From: Leptodactylus fallax
Taxonomy: Eukaryota > Chordata > Amphibia > Anura > Leptodactylidae
Direction: 5' to 3'
Length of the DNA: 64,000 bases
Assembly: GCA_947044405.1 (NCBI GenBank)
Contig: CAMRHE010000648.1
Location: 434,001-498,000, forward strand
Part shown: positions 63,070 through 64,000 of the stretch, one piece after another
How the letters are laid out: each line of letters starts with the position of its first letter
Position numbering within the stretch: the first letter of the stretch is position 1
Program-made: the position numbers and the translations under genes
The notes under the pieces: model-generated
Databases searched by the model: none
Seen by the model: the letters and a program-made list of their open reading frames with translations, nothing else
What the model was told of the DNA's origin: nothing

Positions 63070-64000
63070 TGGAGGGATTGTGCACTGTGTGTGCCTAATG
63101 TGCACTGTGTGTAATAGTTATGTGGGGGATGGGTGCAGGCTGGGGTAAAGCCCAGGTACACACTGGCACTGCCATTAAAGGAGCCCTGAGAATCAGAATT
63201 GTACATTTTAGGGTATATTTACACAGGTCAGATTTGCGGTAAAAATTTGCAGCATCAATTGACATGTTGCTGATTTAGGACCCGTGCACCCAGAAATTCT
63301 GCAGCGTATGTTGTCTACATTTCCCAGACTGACTGTGGTGCAGAGATGGGGACTCCTTGCATCATAGTGATCTGTGATCCTAGGGTCCCTGCCTTGCCAT
63401 GGCTCAGCTGCTCTGTCCTGTCCTGTATAGGATCATAGATAAGTATGATGCAAGGAGTAATCTCGCCAATGTATGTACTGGATTTTCTGACACGTATTCA
63501 CCGGTGTGCAGGAGTCTCTAAAATCCAAACCATGGGTCAGTTTATGTCGCAGAGTTTTTCTGCCACTTCCGGATAAGATTTTGTAAATTTCATCCACTTT
63601 GCTTTTACTATAACACACTGTAGGTTTTCCACATGCAAATCTCAGCCACTTTTGAACATACACTTTCATGTTTTTTTAATGTGGTGATTTTTTTTTTTTT
63701 TTTTTATTCATACAATTATAACAAGTATTTTTTTTCATGTGTTGTACCTATAGAGAATCCATATTGTGATGACTTCCTGTGTATATCGGGCTCTTTCAAT
63801 ATGTATGAATGATAATGCACATTGCAAGCAGTGATGATGTGAGCACGGACTAAAACTACATGTACACAGACATTAAAAAAGGATGAAACTGTCTTTTCCA
63901 TCAGTTTGTCACATTTTTTTCCATCAGTTTTCTGGTTGTATGTTTGTTGTGCATCAGTTTGTTCTCCGTTTTTAACTGTTAGTGAAAAAAAACGGATGAA
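63070..64000. other. Right edge, repeat fragments
   Basis: 63210-63300 and 63860-64000 carry MITE-like ends (TTTACACAGGTCAGATTTGC; GGATGAAACTGTCTTTTCCA). A poly-T run is at 63688-63706. No coding signal. Confidence 0.35.

Noticed and set aside
62739..63206. 155-codon minus-strand frame over the CpG promoter
   Set aside because: Low-complexity Thr/Ser/Arg-rich translation of a GC-rich promoter; no domain and no start context.

Overview
This is nuclear DNA from a vertebrate, most likely a frog (anuran amphibian). Evidence: intron-split genes with GT/AG junctions, two recognisable vertebrate genes in the order found on human 20q11.23 (SOGA1/MTCL2 on the minus strand, then TLDC2 on the plus strand), CpG-rich promoters, and a very dense load of Tc1/mariner, hAT, TTAA-flanked and fold-back elements of the kinds known from frog genomes. 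There is no bacterial operon, CRISPR array or recognisable RNA gene. Species cannot be told from the window.

Layout. 1-12668 (minus) holds the 5' end of SOGA1/MTCL2: exon 2 at the left edge, a 12-kb intron filled with MITEs and a tRNA-derived SINE, and exon 1 next to a CpG-rich promoter at about 12.7-13.05 kb. Exon 1 carries an apparent +1 frameshift at a C7 run. 13-40.8 kb is the gap between the two divergent genes. It is mostly transposons: two Tc1 elements inside one (ATCT)n microsatellite (17.1-20.8 kb), a Tc1 element with one internal stop (30.4-32.1 kb), a hAT element with a 31-bp minisatellite (33.3-34.9 kb), a gutted Tc1 split by a hairpin insert (35.9-37.3 kb), a palindromic AT-rich minisatellite, and another Tc1/mariner relic (37.6-39.1 kb).

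40829-55854 (plus) is a complete TLDC2 gene: six coding exons with phase-consistent splice junctions, a predicted 221-residue protein and an AATAAA signal at 56153. Its 9.4-kb first intron is packed with MITEs, minisatellites and Tc1 pieces. 57.0-58.7 kb is another Tc1 copy. 60977-62600 is a 1.6-kb near-perfect palindrome made of two inverted copies of the 3' half of a Penelope-like element (linker plus GIY-YIG endonuclease), bounded by a 13-bp target duplication. Two short hairpins with the same ends lie at 36.4 and 48.6 kb. To its right are a perfect match to the CTCF consensus, a CpG-rich promoter with a ZNF143-type motif and inverted CCAAT boxes, and a 39-codon hydrophobic open frame of unknown function.

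How things work together: SOGA1/MTCL2 is a coiled-coil microtubule/Golgi-associated protein and TLDC2 a TLDc protein of the V-ATPase-binding family. They are neighbours by ancient synteny, not a functional operon. Most of the remaining sequence is mobile-element sediment, with insertions nested inside one another. All calls are from reading the sequence. Family names of repeats rest on terminal sequences and recalled family features, not on a database search.
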